A program made the translations under genes and the position numbers. The notes beneath the pieces are model-generated. The model was given only the letters and a program-made list of their open reading frames with translations, was not told the DNA's origin and did no database searches. From the NCBI GenBank assembly GCA_001916965.1, contig MNTL01000064.1, forward strand, positions 1 through 55,893: a stretch of 55,893 nucleotides of DNA, in the 5' to 3' direction. Source of the stretch: Roseburia sp. CAG:10041_57 (lineage in GTDB: Bacteria > Bacillota > Clostridia > Lachnospirales > Lachnospiraceae). Below are positions 16,096 to 24,920 of the stretch, in pieces (position 1 is the stretch's first letter; each line of letters opens with the position of its first letter).

Positions 16096-16905
16096 ATGGC
16101 AGACATTATGGAAATCACCGATCTGACAAGTCCAGAGCTGGACATATATGCCAGACTTAACGAGACACAGCTGCGGCACTTATATGAGCCGAAGCCGGGT
16201 ATATTTATCGCTGAGAGCCCGAGAGTGATAGAACGAGCACTGGATGTAGGCTGCGTGCCGATATCCTGTCTGTGTGAACGAAGACATATAGAAGGTGCGG
16301 CAGAAGACATCCTATCCCGATGCGGTGAAATCCCCGTATATACGGCAGAATATGAGGTACTGACGAAGCTGACGGGCTTCGCACTGACAAGAGGCATGCT
16401 GTGTGCCATGTACCGTCCAAAGCTTCCCACAGTACAGGAGGTGTGTCAGAATGCGCACAGAATTGCAGTATTAGAGGATATAGTGAATCCTACTAATATC
16501 GGAGCCATATTTCGTTCCGCAGCAGCCTTGCAGATGGATGCGGTACTTCTGACCCCTGCATGTAGTGATCCTTTATATAGAAGGGCAATACGTGTCAGCA
16601 TGGGAACAGTATTTCAGATTCCGTGGACGTATCTGGATCAGGATGGACTAGATTCTATCAGGAAAATGGGATTTAAGACAGCAGCTATGGCACTGAGGGA
16701 TGATTCTGTATCCATAGATGATCCTGCATTGGAAAAGGAAGAGAAGCTTGCAATCGTACTTGGAACAGAGGGAGATGGGCTTGCTTCCTCTACAATAGAA
16801 GGCTGTGATTATACAGTGCGGATTCCTATGGCATGCGGAGTAGACTCCTTAAATGTGGCGGCGGCAAGTGCAGTGGCATTCTGGCAATTGCGCAGGAGAT
16901 TCTGA
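16096..16905 (+). CDS. SpoU/TrmH-family RNA 2'-O-methyltransferase
   Basis: The 269-residue protein has an N-terminal L30e-like RNA-binding part (about 25-110: LRHLYEPKPGIFIAESPRVIERAL) and a C-terminal SPOUT domain. The three SpoU motifs are clear: NPTNIGAIFRSAAAL (motif 1), IVLGTEGDGL (motif 2) and IPMACGVDSLNVAAASAVAF (motif 3), which form the knotted AdoMet site. It methylates the ribose of a tRNA or rRNA nucleotide; the target position cannot be told. The ATG at 16096 has AGAGAAAGG 12 bp upstream. An extended -10, TGCTACAAT, at 16024-16032 may drive it. Confidence 0.87.
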   Translation: MADIMEITDLTSPELDIYARLNETQLRHLYEPKPGIFIAESPRVIERALDVGCVPISCLCERRHIEGAAEDILSRCGEIPVYTAEYEVLTKLTGFALTRGMLCAMYRPKLPTVQEVCQNAHRIAVLEDIVNPTNIGAIFRSAAALQMDAVLLTPACSDPLYRRAIRVSMGTVFQIPWTYLDQDGLDSIRKMGFKTAAMALRDDSVSIDDPALEKEEKLAIVLGTEGDGLASSTIEGCDYTVRIPMACGVDSLNVAAASAVAFWQLRRRF

Positions 16906-16955
16906 ATAGTTACAATAGTTTAGGTTTTTTTTATAAATATTATTGGAAAAGATTG

Positions 16956-17025
16956 TTGACAACAAAAACGATAAGTAGTAACTTATTATATGAAGATATT
17001 AGCACTCCACTTAAACGAGTGCTAA
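16956..17025 (+). promoter_or_regulatory. hrcA promoter region with perfect CIRCE operator
   Basis: TTAGCACTC at 16999-17007, nine bases, then GAGTGCTAA at 17017-17025 is a perfect CIRCE inverted repeat, the HrcA operator. TTGACA at 16956-16961 is the likely -35; the -10 is weak, with candidates between 16979 and 16989. CIRCE would sit at or just after the start of transcription. Confidence 0.95.
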
Positions 17026-17086
17026 CAAATCTCAACAGCTAATCAGATATGGCGCTGATAAGTTTCATGAAAGGAGCGTGGCAGGA

Positions 17087-18151
17087 TTGGATTTGGATGA
17101 GAGAAAATTGAAGATTCTGCAGGCAATCATCAGAAACTACCTGGAGACAGGGGAGCCAGTCGGAAGCAGAACGATTTCCAAGTATACGGATCTGAATTTA
17201 AGTTCTGCGACCATAAGAAATGAAATGGCTGATCTGGAGGAGTTAGGCTATATCGTACAGCCACATACCTCCGCAGGAAGAATCCCTTCCGATAAGGGCT
17301 ACAGATTGTATGTAGACCAGATGCTTGCAGAGAAAGAGGAGAAGCTCGATCATGCAACACAGGAAGTCAAGGAGATGCATCAGATGCTCCTTGAGAAGGA
17401 AGACAAGATGGAATCCATCTTGAAGCAGATGGCGAAGATGCTCGCAGTCAATACGAATTATGCCACACTGGTAACGGCACCCCAGGTAAAGGGGAACAAG
17501 ATCAAGTTCTTGCAATTATCCAGAGTTGATGTGGGACAGTTGCTGGCGACCATCGTAGTAGAAGGCAATGTGATCAAGAATAACATGATCCATGTAGAAA
17601 AATCACTGGATGATGAGACATTGTTGAAGCTGAACATTCTGCTGAATACCAATTTGAACGGACTTCCAATTGAAGACATCAATCTGGCGATGATTACGAA
17701 GCTCAAGCAACAGGCAGGTATCTATGATGGCATTATCGCAGAAGTGATGGATGCAGTAGCAGCCGTGATCAGAGAAAATGATGACATTGAGATATATACC
17801 AGCGGAGCGAATAACATTTTCAAATATCCGGAGCTTTCTGATAATCAGAGAGCAAGCGAACTGATCAACACCCTCGAAGAGAAACAGATGCTGACAGAGC
17901 TGGTTCAGGATTCCATGGCAGATGAGAACAACACCGGCATTCAGGTGTATATCGGTAATGAGACACCGGTTCAGACCATGAAGGACTGCAGCGTAGTCAC
18001 AGCAACTTACGAACTCGAAGAAGGCGTGAAAGGAACGATAGGAATCATCGGACCCAGACGAATGGATTATGATAAGGTAATCAGTACTCTGACGACTCTC
18101 AAGAGCCAGTTGGATACTATCTATAAAAAAGATGATGACAAAGAAACATAA
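17087..18151 (+). CDS. hrcA: Heat-inducible transcription repressor HrcA
   Basis: HrcA is the repressor that binds CIRCE and controls the class I heat-shock genes. The N-terminal winged helix reads LDERKLKILQAIIRNYLET and GEPVGSRTISKY, followed by SSATIRNEMADLEELGYI and HTSAGRIPSDKGYRLYV, all typical. The GAF-like dimerisation domain follows. The ribosome binding site AAGGAG at 17071-17076 is 10 bp before TTG at 17087, which I take as the start (354 residues); GTG at 17078 would add 3 residues but leaves only one base of spacing. It is the first gene of the operon hrcA-grpE-dnaK-dnaJ and is autoregulated through the CIRCE element 60 bp upstream. Confidence 0.95.
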   Translation: MDLDERKLKILQAIIRNYLETGEPVGSRTISKYTDLNLSSATIRNEMADLEELGYIVQPHTSAGRIPSDKGYRLYVDQMLAEKEEKLDHATQEVKEMHQMLLEKEDKMESILKQMAKMLAVNTNYATLVTAPQVKGNKIKFLQLSRVDVGQLLATIVVEGNVIKNNMIHVEKSLDDETLLKLNILLNTNLNGLPIEDINLAMITKLKQQAGIYDGIIAEVMDAVAAVIRENDDIEIYTSGANNIFKYPELSDNQRASELINTLEEKQMLTELVQDSMADENNTGIQVYIGNETPVQTMKDCSVVTATYELEEGVKGTIGIIGPRRMDYDKVISTLTTLKSQLDTIYKKDDDKET

Positions 18152-18191
18152 AATAGAAGCATAAAACAGATAGAAAGGAAGACGAGTAAGA

Positions 18192-18842
18192 GTGGAGGAC
18201 AATAAGGAAAAGAATTTAAACGAAGACCTCGAACAAGAGGACACCACCCAGAAAGAACCCCAGACAGAATCTCAGGAAGAACCTCAGGAGGAAATTCAGA
18301 TAGAGGAAGAGCAGCAGTCAGATGCAGAACAGAAGAGTGAAGAAGAGACTGACAGCAAAGATGACAAATCCGATAAAAAGAAATCTTTCTTTGGTAAGAA
18401 GGATAACAAGCTTCAGGATAAAGTCGATGAACTGGAAGACAGAGTAAAGCGTCAGATGGCAGAATTCGAGAACTTCAGAAAGCGTACCGATAAGGAAAAG
18501 ACAGCAATGTTCGAGACTGGTGCCAAGAGTGTAATCGAAAAGATTCTTCCGGTCGTTGATAACTTTGAGCGAGGTCTGGCAGGACTGAGTGAGGAAGAGA
18601 AGAAACAGCCTTTTGCAGAAGGAATGGCTATGGTATACAAACAGCTTATGACAGAACTTGATAAGCTGGAAGTTAAGCCAATTGAAGCTGTTGGCTGTGA
18701 ATTTGATCCCAACCTTCACAATGCAGTAATGCAGGTGGAGAGTGATGAATACGAATCAGGTATCATTGCACAGGAATTACAGAAAGGCTATACCTACCGT
18801 GATACAGTCGTAAGACACAGCATGGTAGCAGTAGTTCAATAA
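18192..18842 (+). CDS. grpE: Nucleotide exchange factor GrpE
   Basis: The 216-residue protein accelerates ADP release from DnaK. The first 75 residues are a disordered, very acidic Glu/Gln/Asp-rich tail, followed by the long dimerising coiled coil (KVDELEDRVKRQMAEFENFRKRT) and the beta-domain with VEPIEAVG-like VKPIEAVGCEFDPNLHNAVMQV and the C-terminal GYTYRDTVVRHSMVAVV. It starts GTG at 18192, 40 bp after hrcA, with AAAGGAAGACGAG upstream. It lies between hrcA and dnaK in the CIRCE-controlled operon. Confidence 0.95.
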   Translation: MEDNKEKNLNEDLEQEDTTQKEPQTESQEEPQEEIQIEEEQQSDAEQKSEEETDSKDDKSDKKKSFFGKKDNKLQDKVDELEDRVKRQMAEFENFRKRTDKEKTAMFETGAKSVIEKILPVVDNFERGLAGLSEEEKKQPFAEGMAMVYKQLMTELDKLEVKPIEAVGCEFDPNLHNAVMQVESDEYESGIIAQELQKGYTYRDTVVRHSMVAVVQ

Positions 18843-18893
18843 ATATTGTAATAGAAAATCATAGTGATATAGAAATATAGGAGGAAATGCGTT

Positions 18894-20762
18894 ATGAGCA
18901 AAATTATTGGTATTGACTTAGGTACAACAAACAGTTGTGTAGCCGTTATGGAAGGTGGTAAGCCAACCGTTATCGCTAATACAGAAGGTGCAAGAACAAC
19001 TCCATCCGTAGTTGCTTTTACAAAAACAGGAGAAAGATTAGTAGGTGAGCCTGCAAAACGTCAGGCAGTTACAAACGCTGAGAAGACAATCGCTTCTATT
19101 AAGCGTGATATGGGTACAGACAATGGCAGAACAATTGATGGCAAGAAGTATTCTCCACAGCAGATTTCTGCTATGATTCTTCAGAAATTAAAGGCAGATG
19201 CAGAAAGCTACTTAGGTGAGAAGGTAACAGAAGCAGTTATTACAGTTCCTGCTTACTTCAACGATGCTCAGCGTCAGGCTACTAAGGATGCTGGTAAGAT
19301 CGCGGGTCTTGATGTAAAGCGTATCATCAACGAGCCTACAGCAGCAGCTCTTGCATATGGTCTTGATAATGAGAAAGAACAGAAGATTCTTGTATACGAC
19401 TTAGGTGGTGGTACATTCGATGTATCTATCATTGAGATCGGTGATGGTGTCATCGAAGTATTAGCTACAAACGGTGATACACATCTTGGTGGTGATGACT
19501 TCGATAACAAGATCATTCAGTGGATGATCGATGAGTTCAAGAAGCAGGAAGGCATTGACTTATCCGGTGATAAGATGGCAATGCAGAGATTAAAGGAAGC
19601 TGCTGAGAAGGCTAAGAAAGAGCTTTCAAGTGCAACTACAACAAATATCAACCTTCCTTTCATCACAGCTACAGCAGAAGGTCCTAAGCATTTCGATATG
19701 AACCTTACAAGAGCTAAATTTGATGAATTAACAAGCGACCTAGTAGAAAGAACAGCTATTCCTGTTCAGAACGCATTAAAGGATGCTGGTATGACAGCAA
19801 GCGAACTTGGTCAGGTATTATTAGTTGGTGGTTCTACACGTATTCCAGCAGTACAGGATAAGGTAAGACAGTTAACAGGCAAAGAGCCTAGTAAGTCTCT
19901 GAACCCTGATGAATGTGTAGCAATTGGTGCTTCTATCCAGGGTGGTAAGCTTGCAGGTGATGCAGGTGCCGGCGAAATCCTTCTGCTTGATGTTACTCCT
20001 CTGTCACTGTCTATCGAGACAATGGGTGGTGTAGCTACAAGATTGATTGAAAGAAATACAACAATTCCTACAAAGAAGAGCCAGATCTTCTCTACAGCAG
20101 CAGATAACCAGACAGCCGTTGATATCAACGTTGTACAGGGTGAAAGACAGTTTGCTAGAGATAACAAGTCTCTTGGACAGTTCAGACTGGATGGTATTCC
20201 TCCAGCAAGACGTGGTGTACCTCAGATCGAAGTTACATTCGATATCGATGCAAATGGTATCGTAAATGTATCTGCTAAGGATCTTGGTACAGGCAAGGAA
20301 CAGCATATCACAATTACTGCCGGTTCTAATATGTCTGATGAAGATATCGATAAGGCAGTAAAGGAAGCTGCTGAATATGAAGCACAGGATAAGAAGAGAA
20401 AGGAAGCAATCGATGCAAGAAACGATGCTGAATCCTTCGTATTCCAGACAGAGAAGGCATTAGAAGAAGTTGGCGACAAGATCGATGCTAATGAGAAGGC
20501 TTCTCTTGAGACAGATTTAAATGATCTGAAGTCCTTACTTGAGAGCACAAAGGATGCTGAAATGACAGAAGATCAGGTATCTGAATTAAAGAGCAAACAG
20601 GAAGCTCTGATGTCCAAGGCACAGAACCTCTTCACAAAGATGTATGAGAATATGCAGGGTGCTGCAGGTGCAGCTGGTCCTGACATGGGTGGTGCACAGC
20701 AGACAACACAGGATGCAGGAAATGCCGATGATGTAGTTGACGGAGACTACAAAGAAGTATAA
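18894..20762 (+). CDS. dnaK: Chaperone protein DnaK (Hsp70)
   Basis: The 622-residue cytoplasmic Hsp70 opens with the ATPase phosphate-1 motif IGIDLGTTNSCVAVMEGG (residues 4-21). VYDLGGGTFDVSIIEIGDG and VLLVGGSTRIPAVQDKV mark the rest of the nucleotide-binding domain. The substrate-binding domain begins after DVTPLSLSIETMGG. The C-terminus ends DDVVDGDYKEV after a Gly/Ala-rich linker, the standard tail for co-chaperone contact. The ATG at 18894 follows AGGAGGAAATGCGTT. It works with GrpE and DnaJ encoded on both sides. A perfect hairpin follows the stop. Confidence 0.98.
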   Translation: MSKIIGIDLGTTNSCVAVMEGGKPTVIANTEGARTTPSVVAFTKTGERLVGEPAKRQAVTNAEKTIASIKRDMGTDNGRTIDGKKYSPQQISAMILQKLKADAESYLGEKVTEAVITVPAYFNDAQRQATKDAGKIAGLDVKRIINEPTAAALAYGLDNEKEQKILVYDLGGGTFDVSIIEIGDGVIEVLATNGDTHLGGDDFDNKIIQWMIDEFKKQEGIDLSGDKMAMQRLKEAAEKAKKELSSATTTNINLPFITATAEGPKHFDMNLTRAKFDELTSDLVERTAIPVQNALKDAGMTASELGQVLLVGGSTRIPAVQDKVRQLTGKEPSKSLNPDECVAIGASIQGGKLAGDAGAGEILLLDVTPLSLSIETMGGVATRLIERNTTIPTKKSQIFSTAADNQTAVDINVVQGERQFARDNKSLGQFRLDGIPPARRGVPQIEVTFDIDANGIVNVSAKDLGTGKEQHITITAGSNMSDEDIDKAVKEAAEYEAQDKKRKEAIDARNDAESFVFQTEKALEEVGDKIDANEKASLETDLNDLKSLLESTKDAEMTEDQVSELKSKQEALMSKAQNLFTKMYENMQGAAGAAGPDMGGAQQTTQDAGNADDVVDGDYKEV

Positions 20763-20783
20763 GATATATAGGTGTTATGCACA

Positions 20784-20811
20784 GGAGAAATGCCCGAAAG
20801 GGCATTTCTCC
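20784..20811 (+). terminator. Perfect intercistronic hairpin between dnaK and dnaJ
   Basis: GGAGAAATGCCC (20784-20795), loop GAAA, GGGCATTTCTCC (20800-20811): a 12-bp stem with a GNRA tetraloop and no following T-tract. It is more likely an mRNA stabiliser or processing element than a full terminator. Confidence 0.7.
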
Positions 20812-20850
20812 AATTCATTCAATAGATGTAGAAAGGCATGAGTAATTAAC

Positions 20851-22026
20851 ATGGCAGAGCAGAAGAGAGACTATTATGAGGTATTAGGCGTTGATAAAGG
20901 CGCAGATGATGCCACAATCAAAAAGGCATATAGACAGCTTGCCAAGAAATATCATCCTGATATGAATCCGGGTGATAAGGAAGCAGAGAAGAAGTTCAAA
21001 GAGGCTTCCGAGGCGTATGCAGTATTAAGCGACCCAGATAAGAGACGCCAGTATGACCAATTTGGACATTCTGCTTTTGAAGGAGGAGGAGCTGGAGGTG
21101 GATTCGGCGGCTTCGACTTCAGTGGAGCTGACTTCTCAGATATTTTTGGCGATATTTTTGGTGATTTCTTTGGCGGCGGAAGCAGAGGCGGCGCAAGAAA
21201 TAACGGCCCTATGAAGGGTGCTAATCTACGTACCAGCGTGCGCATTTCTTTTGAGCAGGCTGTATTTGGCGTAGAGAAGGAACTGGATCTGAATCTGAAA
21301 GATACCTGTAAGACCTGTAACGGCAGTGGCGCAAAGCCTGGCACTTCACCAGAGACCTGTCGTAAATGTGGAGGCCGTGGTCAGGTAGTGACACAGCATT
21401 CTACTCCATTTGGTACAATCCGTAATTCACAGGTATGTCCGGACTGTGGTGGTACAGGTAAGACGATTAAGGAGAAGTGTCCTGATTGTCATGGCAGCGG
21501 ATATATTTCAAGCCGTAAGAAGATTCAGGTATCCATTCCTGCAGGTATAGATAACGGACAGAGTGTACGTATCAGAGATAAGGGCGAGCCTGGTGTAAAT
21601 GGCGGACCAAGAGGAGACTTATTAGTTGAGGTCGTAGTTGACAGACATCCTATCTTCCAGAGACAGGAGATGAATATCTTCTCAACTGTTCCTGTATCTT
21701 TTGCAGTAGCAGCTTTGGGTGGAGAGATTCTTATTGATACTGTAGATGGTAAGGTAGTATATGATGTGAAGGCTGGAACACAGACAGATACACGTATCAG
21801 ATTACGTGGTAAGGGCGTTCCTTCACTTAGAAATAAGGATGTTCGCGGCGATCATTACGTAACACTTGTTGTTCAGGTTCCTGATAAGCTTTCTAATGAA
21901 GCAAAAGAATTATTGAAGCAGTTCGACAAGGAAACAGGTAATTCCCTGGAGGCTGTAAAGAACATGGAGAATAATAACAACTCCGGTTCTAATGATGAGA
22001 AGAAGAAACGTAAGTTTTTTAAATAA
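20851..22026 (+). CDS. dnaJ: Chaperone protein DnaJ (Hsp40)
   Basis: This 391-residue class I Hsp40 stimulates DnaK. The J domain (about 1-70) has the essential HPD in KKYHPDMNPGDKEAEKKF, followed by a Gly/Phe-rich linker (about 75-115: GGGFGGFDFSGADFSDIFG). The zinc-binding region has four CxxCxGxG repeats: CKTCNGSG, CRKCGGRG, CPDCGGTG and CPDCHGSG. The C-terminal substrate-binding part ends in a Lys-rich tail. The ATG at 20851 lies 88 bp after dnaK beyond the hairpin. Confidence 0.97.
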   Translation: MAEQKRDYYEVLGVDKGADDATIKKAYRQLAKKYHPDMNPGDKEAEKKFKEASEAYAVLSDPDKRRQYDQFGHSAFEGGGAGGGFGGFDFSGADFSDIFGDIFGDFFGGGSRGGARNNGPMKGANLRTSVRISFEQAVFGVEKELDLNLKDTCKTCNGSGAKPGTSPETCRKCGGRGQVVTQHSTPFGTIRNSQVCPDCGGTGKTIKEKCPDCHGSGYISSRKKIQVSIPAGIDNGQSVRIRDKGEPGVNGGPRGDLLVEVVVDRHPIFQRQEMNIFSTVPVSFAVAALGGEILIDTVDGKVVYDVKAGTQTDTRIRLRGKGVPSLRNKDVRGDHYVTLVVQVPDKLSNEAKELLKQFDKETGNSLEAVKNMENNNNSGSNDEKKKRKFFK

Positions 22027-22045
22027 ACAGTGATGTAATATAAAT

Positions 22046-22075
22046 AAAAAGGTGTCACAAAGTGGCACCCTTTTT
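22046..22075 (+). terminator. Terminator after dnaJ
   Basis: GGTGTCAC (22051-22058) pairs with GTGGCACC (22062-22069), loop AAA, flanked by A5 on the left and T5 on the right, so it can work on both strands. It ends the heat-shock operon. Confidence 0.85.
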
Positions 22076-22196
22076 CATTTACGGAAATCTGTTTATGCAT
22101 TATAATGTAGAAGAATGAATCTGAAATTATTATTTAGGAAATGTTATACACAGTACATATGAATTGAAACAACATATATCAGAAAGGAATAATTCT

Positions 22197-23189
22197 ATGA
22201 AGTGGAAGAAATTTATGGTGAAGACAACAACAGAGGCAGAGGATATCATTATCAGCACTCTGTATGATATTGGATTAGAAGGTGCTCAGATTGAGGATAA
22301 AGTGCCTTTAACTCCACTTGAGAAAGAGCAGATGTTTGTAGACATTCTCCCGGATGGACCAGAGGATGATGGAATTGCTTATCTGAGCTTCTTTGTAGAA
22401 GAAAAAGAAGATGGAACGATGGAGCTTCTTGGAGAGTCCGTAGATACAGATACGGTAGTGGCACGTATGCAGGCTGAGCTGGAGGATCTGAAATCCTTCC
22501 TGAATATTGGAGAAGGCTCTATTATGGTATCTGAAACAGAAGATATTGACTGGATCAATAACTGGAAGAAGTATTTCCACCAGTTCTATATAGATGATCT
22601 GCTGGTTATCCCTTCCTGGGAAGAAGTGAAACCGGAAGATAAGGATAAGAAGATATTGCACATTGATCCGGGAACAGCTTTCGGAACAGGTATGCATGAG
22701 ACAACACAGCTGTGTATTCGTCAGCTCAAGAAGTATATTACACCTGAAACGGAACTTCTGGATGTAGGAACCGGCAGTGGAATCCTCTCTATCGTATCTT
22801 TGATGTATGGTATTCATCATGCAGTAGGAACAGACCTTGATCCATGTGCTGTAGAAGCTGTCCGTGAGAATATGGAGACAAATCATATTCCTGCAGAGAA
22901 ATTTGACATGATGATTGGCAATATTATTACAGATAAAGCTGTACAGGACAAAGTGGGATATAACAAGTACGATATTGTAGTTGCCAATATTCTGGCGGAC
23001 GTATTGGTACCTCTGACACCTGTAATCGTGAACCAGTTAAAGACTGGAGGTATCTATATTACATCAGGTATTATTGACAACAAAGAGCAGACAGTTGTCG
23101 ATGCAGTCAAAGCAGCAGGTCTGGAAGTACTGGAAGTTACTTACCAGGGAGAATGGGTCAGCGTTACAGCCAGAAAGAATCAGGAGTAA
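22197..23189 (+). CDS. prmA: Ribosomal protein L11 methyltransferase
   Basis: This AdoMet-dependent enzyme trimethylates ribosomal protein L11. The start is ATG at 22197 (330 residues), 7 bp after AGAAAGGAA; an open frame further upstream lacks a ribosome binding site. The N-terminal L11-recognition domain begins MKWKKFMVKTTTEAED. The methyltransferase domain has HIDPGTAFGTGMHETTQLC and motif I LLDVGTGSGILSI, then VGTDLDPCAVEAV and the post-motif IVVANILADVLVPL (NPP-like NIL). prmA next to dnaJ and before rsmE is the conserved order in Clostridia. Confidence 0.95.
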   Translation: MKWKKFMVKTTTEAEDIIISTLYDIGLEGAQIEDKVPLTPLEKEQMFVDILPDGPEDDGIAYLSFFVEEKEDGTMELLGESVDTDTVVARMQAELEDLKSFLNIGEGSIMVSETEDIDWINNWKKYFHQFYIDDLLVIPSWEEVKPEDKDKKILHIDPGTAFGTGMHETTQLCIRQLKKYITPETELLDVGTGSGILSIVSLMYGIHHAVGTDLDPCAVEAVRENMETNHIPAEKFDMMIGNIITDKAVQDKVGYNKYDIVVANILADVLVPLTPVIVNQLKTGGIYITSGIIDNKEQTVVDAVKAAGLEVLEVTYQGEWVSVTARKNQE

Positions 23190-23196
23190 GGAAGCT

Positions 23197-23955
23197 ATGT
23201 ATCATTTTTTTGTGGAGCCGGAGCAGATACAGGACAAAGAGATTATCATAACCGGCAGTGATGTGAACCATATTAAGAATGTAATTCGTCTCAAAGTAGG
23301 TGATGAGATCAGTATCAGCAATGGAATAGATGGCAGAGATTATCGTTGTGGTATTGCCCAAATAACAGAGGATGAGGTACGCTGCGAGCTTCGCTTTATC
23401 AAGGAAGACGGGGTAGAACTTCCTGTTAAGGTATGTCTTTTTCAGGGGTTGCCTAAGGGTGACAAGATGGAACTGATCGTGCAGAAGATGGTGGAGTTAG
23501 GTGTCTATGAGATTGTCCCGGTAACAATGAAGCGCTGCGTCATGAAGCTGGATGACAAGAAGGCAAAGAATAAGATTGCACGCTGGCAGGGGATTGCAGA
23601 GGCAGCTTCCAAGCAGAGCAAGAGAGGTATTGTGCCGCAGATTCATGAGGTCATGACTTATAGAGAAGCGCTATCCTATGCTAAAACCATGCAGCATCAG
23701 CTTGTTCCATACGAAATGGAAGAAAGCTTGGAAGGTGCATCCGGCATGGCAGGAACAAGAGCGGCAATAGAGGCAGTACAACCAGGGGATATGGTCGCTG
23801 TCTTTATCGGACCGGAGGGTGGCTTCGCAGAGGATGAGATTGATGCTGCCATTGGGCAGGGAATGAAACCGATCACTCTGGGCAGGCGGATTCTTCGTAC
23901 AGAAACGGCAGGACTTACTGTGATGGCATGGATCATGTATCACGCAGAAACCTGA
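23197..23955 (+). CDS. rsmE: 16S rRNA (uracil-1498-N3)-methyltransferase
   Basis: The 252-residue RsmE methylates U1498 of 16S rRNA. The start is ATG at 23197, 7 bp after prmA, with GGAGTAAGGAAG upstream. The N-terminal PUA-like domain begins MYHFFVEPEQI and has GSDVNHIKNVIRLKVGDEI; the SPOUT domain has LFQGLPKGDKMELIVQKMVELGV and the AdoMet-binding knot VFIGPEGGFAEDEID followed by LGRRILRTETAG. All RsmE hallmarks are intact. It is co-transcribed with prmA. Confidence 0.95.
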   Translation: MYHFFVEPEQIQDKEIIITGSDVNHIKNVIRLKVGDEISISNGIDGRDYRCGIAQITEDEVRCELRFIKEDGVELPVKVCLFQGLPKGDKMELIVQKMVELGVYEIVPVTMKRCVMKLDDKKAKNKIARWQGIAEAASKQSKRGIVPQIHEVMTYREALSYAKTMQHQLVPYEMEESLEGASGMAGTRAAIEAVQPGDMVAVFIGPEGGFAEDEIDAAIGQGMKPITLGRRILRTETAGLTVMAWIMYHAET

Positions 23956-23987
23956 TACAATCTTATTGTACAGAAATGAGGTTTAAC

Positions 23988-24917
23988 ATGCAAAATGAGG
24001 TATTACGCAGAATTCAGGATAATGTAGCGAAAGTCATGATAGGCAAAGAAGAAGTTACGAAGCTTCTTCTGGCTTCTCTGGCAGCGGGGGGACATGTATT
24101 GCTGGAAGATGTACCAGGAACCGGTAAGACGGTACTGGCTAAGACACTGGCGAAATCTATGGGCTGTCAGTTCGACAGAGTGCAGTTTACGCCGGATCTT
24201 TTACCTACAGATGTGACAGGACTGTCATTTTTTAATCAGGAGAAGGGCTGCTTTACCTTTAAAGAAGGCCCGGTATTCACGAATGTATTGTTAGCAGATG
24301 AGATCAACAGAGCAACACCCAGAACACAGTCCAGTCTGTTGGAGTGTATGGCAGAGAGACAGGTTACAGTAGATGGTGTGACCAGAGCATTATCGGCGCC
24401 ATTTTTTGTCATTGCGACACAGAATCCAATAGAGACAATTGGATGCTTTCCACTGCCTGAGGCACAATTGGATCGCTTCATCATGAAGCTGTATATGGGA
24501 AGTCTGGATGCACAGCAGGAGATACAGATGCTGGAGCGATTCATGGATGCGCAGCCATTGGCGCAGATTGAGCCTGTGACGAATGCAGAAGAAATTGCAC
24601 AGCTTCAGGAAGAGTGCTGTCATGTGTATGTGCATCCAGATCTGATAGAATATATGGTGAATCTGGTACAGGCAACAAGACGAAACAGTACGGGGGTCAG
24701 TCCAAGAGGAACACTGGCACTGCTTCGGGCTTCTCAGGGGTATGCCATGGTAGAAGGAAGAGACTATGTTGTGCCGGAGGATATCAAGACAGTAGCAGTT
24801 CCGGTTTTGGCACACAGATTGATCACAGAGACTGAGGATGAGACAGCCAAGGCTTCTAAAATACAGAACCTGCTTAACAGCGTGGCACTTCCTACAGAGG
24901 ATTGGAGCAGGAGATAG
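23988..24917 (+). CDS. MoxR-family AAA+ ATPase
   Basis: The 309-residue chaperone-like ATPase has Walker A DVPGTGKT (about residues 42-49), RVQFTPDLLPTDVTG, Walker B NVLLADEINRATPRTQ, and sensor 1 FVIATQNPIE, all diagnostic for MoxR. The start is ATG at 23988, after TGAGG. It is followed after 3 bp by a DUF58 gene, the usual MoxR partner, and then by a polytopic membrane protein. Such operons are thought to assemble or activate membrane or metal-containing complexes; here the client is unknown. Confidence 0.92.
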   Translation: MQNEVLRRIQDNVAKVMIGKEEVTKLLLASLAAGGHVLLEDVPGTGKTVLAKTLAKSMGCQFDRVQFTPDLLPTDVTGLSFFNQEKGCFTFKEGPVFTNVLLADEINRATPRTQSSLLECMAERQVTVDGVTRALSAPFFVIATQNPIETIGCFPLPEAQLDRFIMKLYMGSLDAQQEIQMLERFMDAQPLAQIEPVTNAEEIAQLQEECCHVYVHPDLIEYMVNLVQATRRNSTGVSPRGTLALLRASQGYAMVEGRDYVVPEDIKTVAVPVLAHRLITETEDETAKASKIQNLLNSVALPTEDWSRR

Positions 24918-24920
24918 CCT

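Noticed and set aside
23074..23196. Extended N-termini of rsmE and of the MoxR gene (23928)
   Set aside because: Both extensions overlap the preceding gene in another frame; family-typical starts with ribosome binding sites are at 23197 and 23988.
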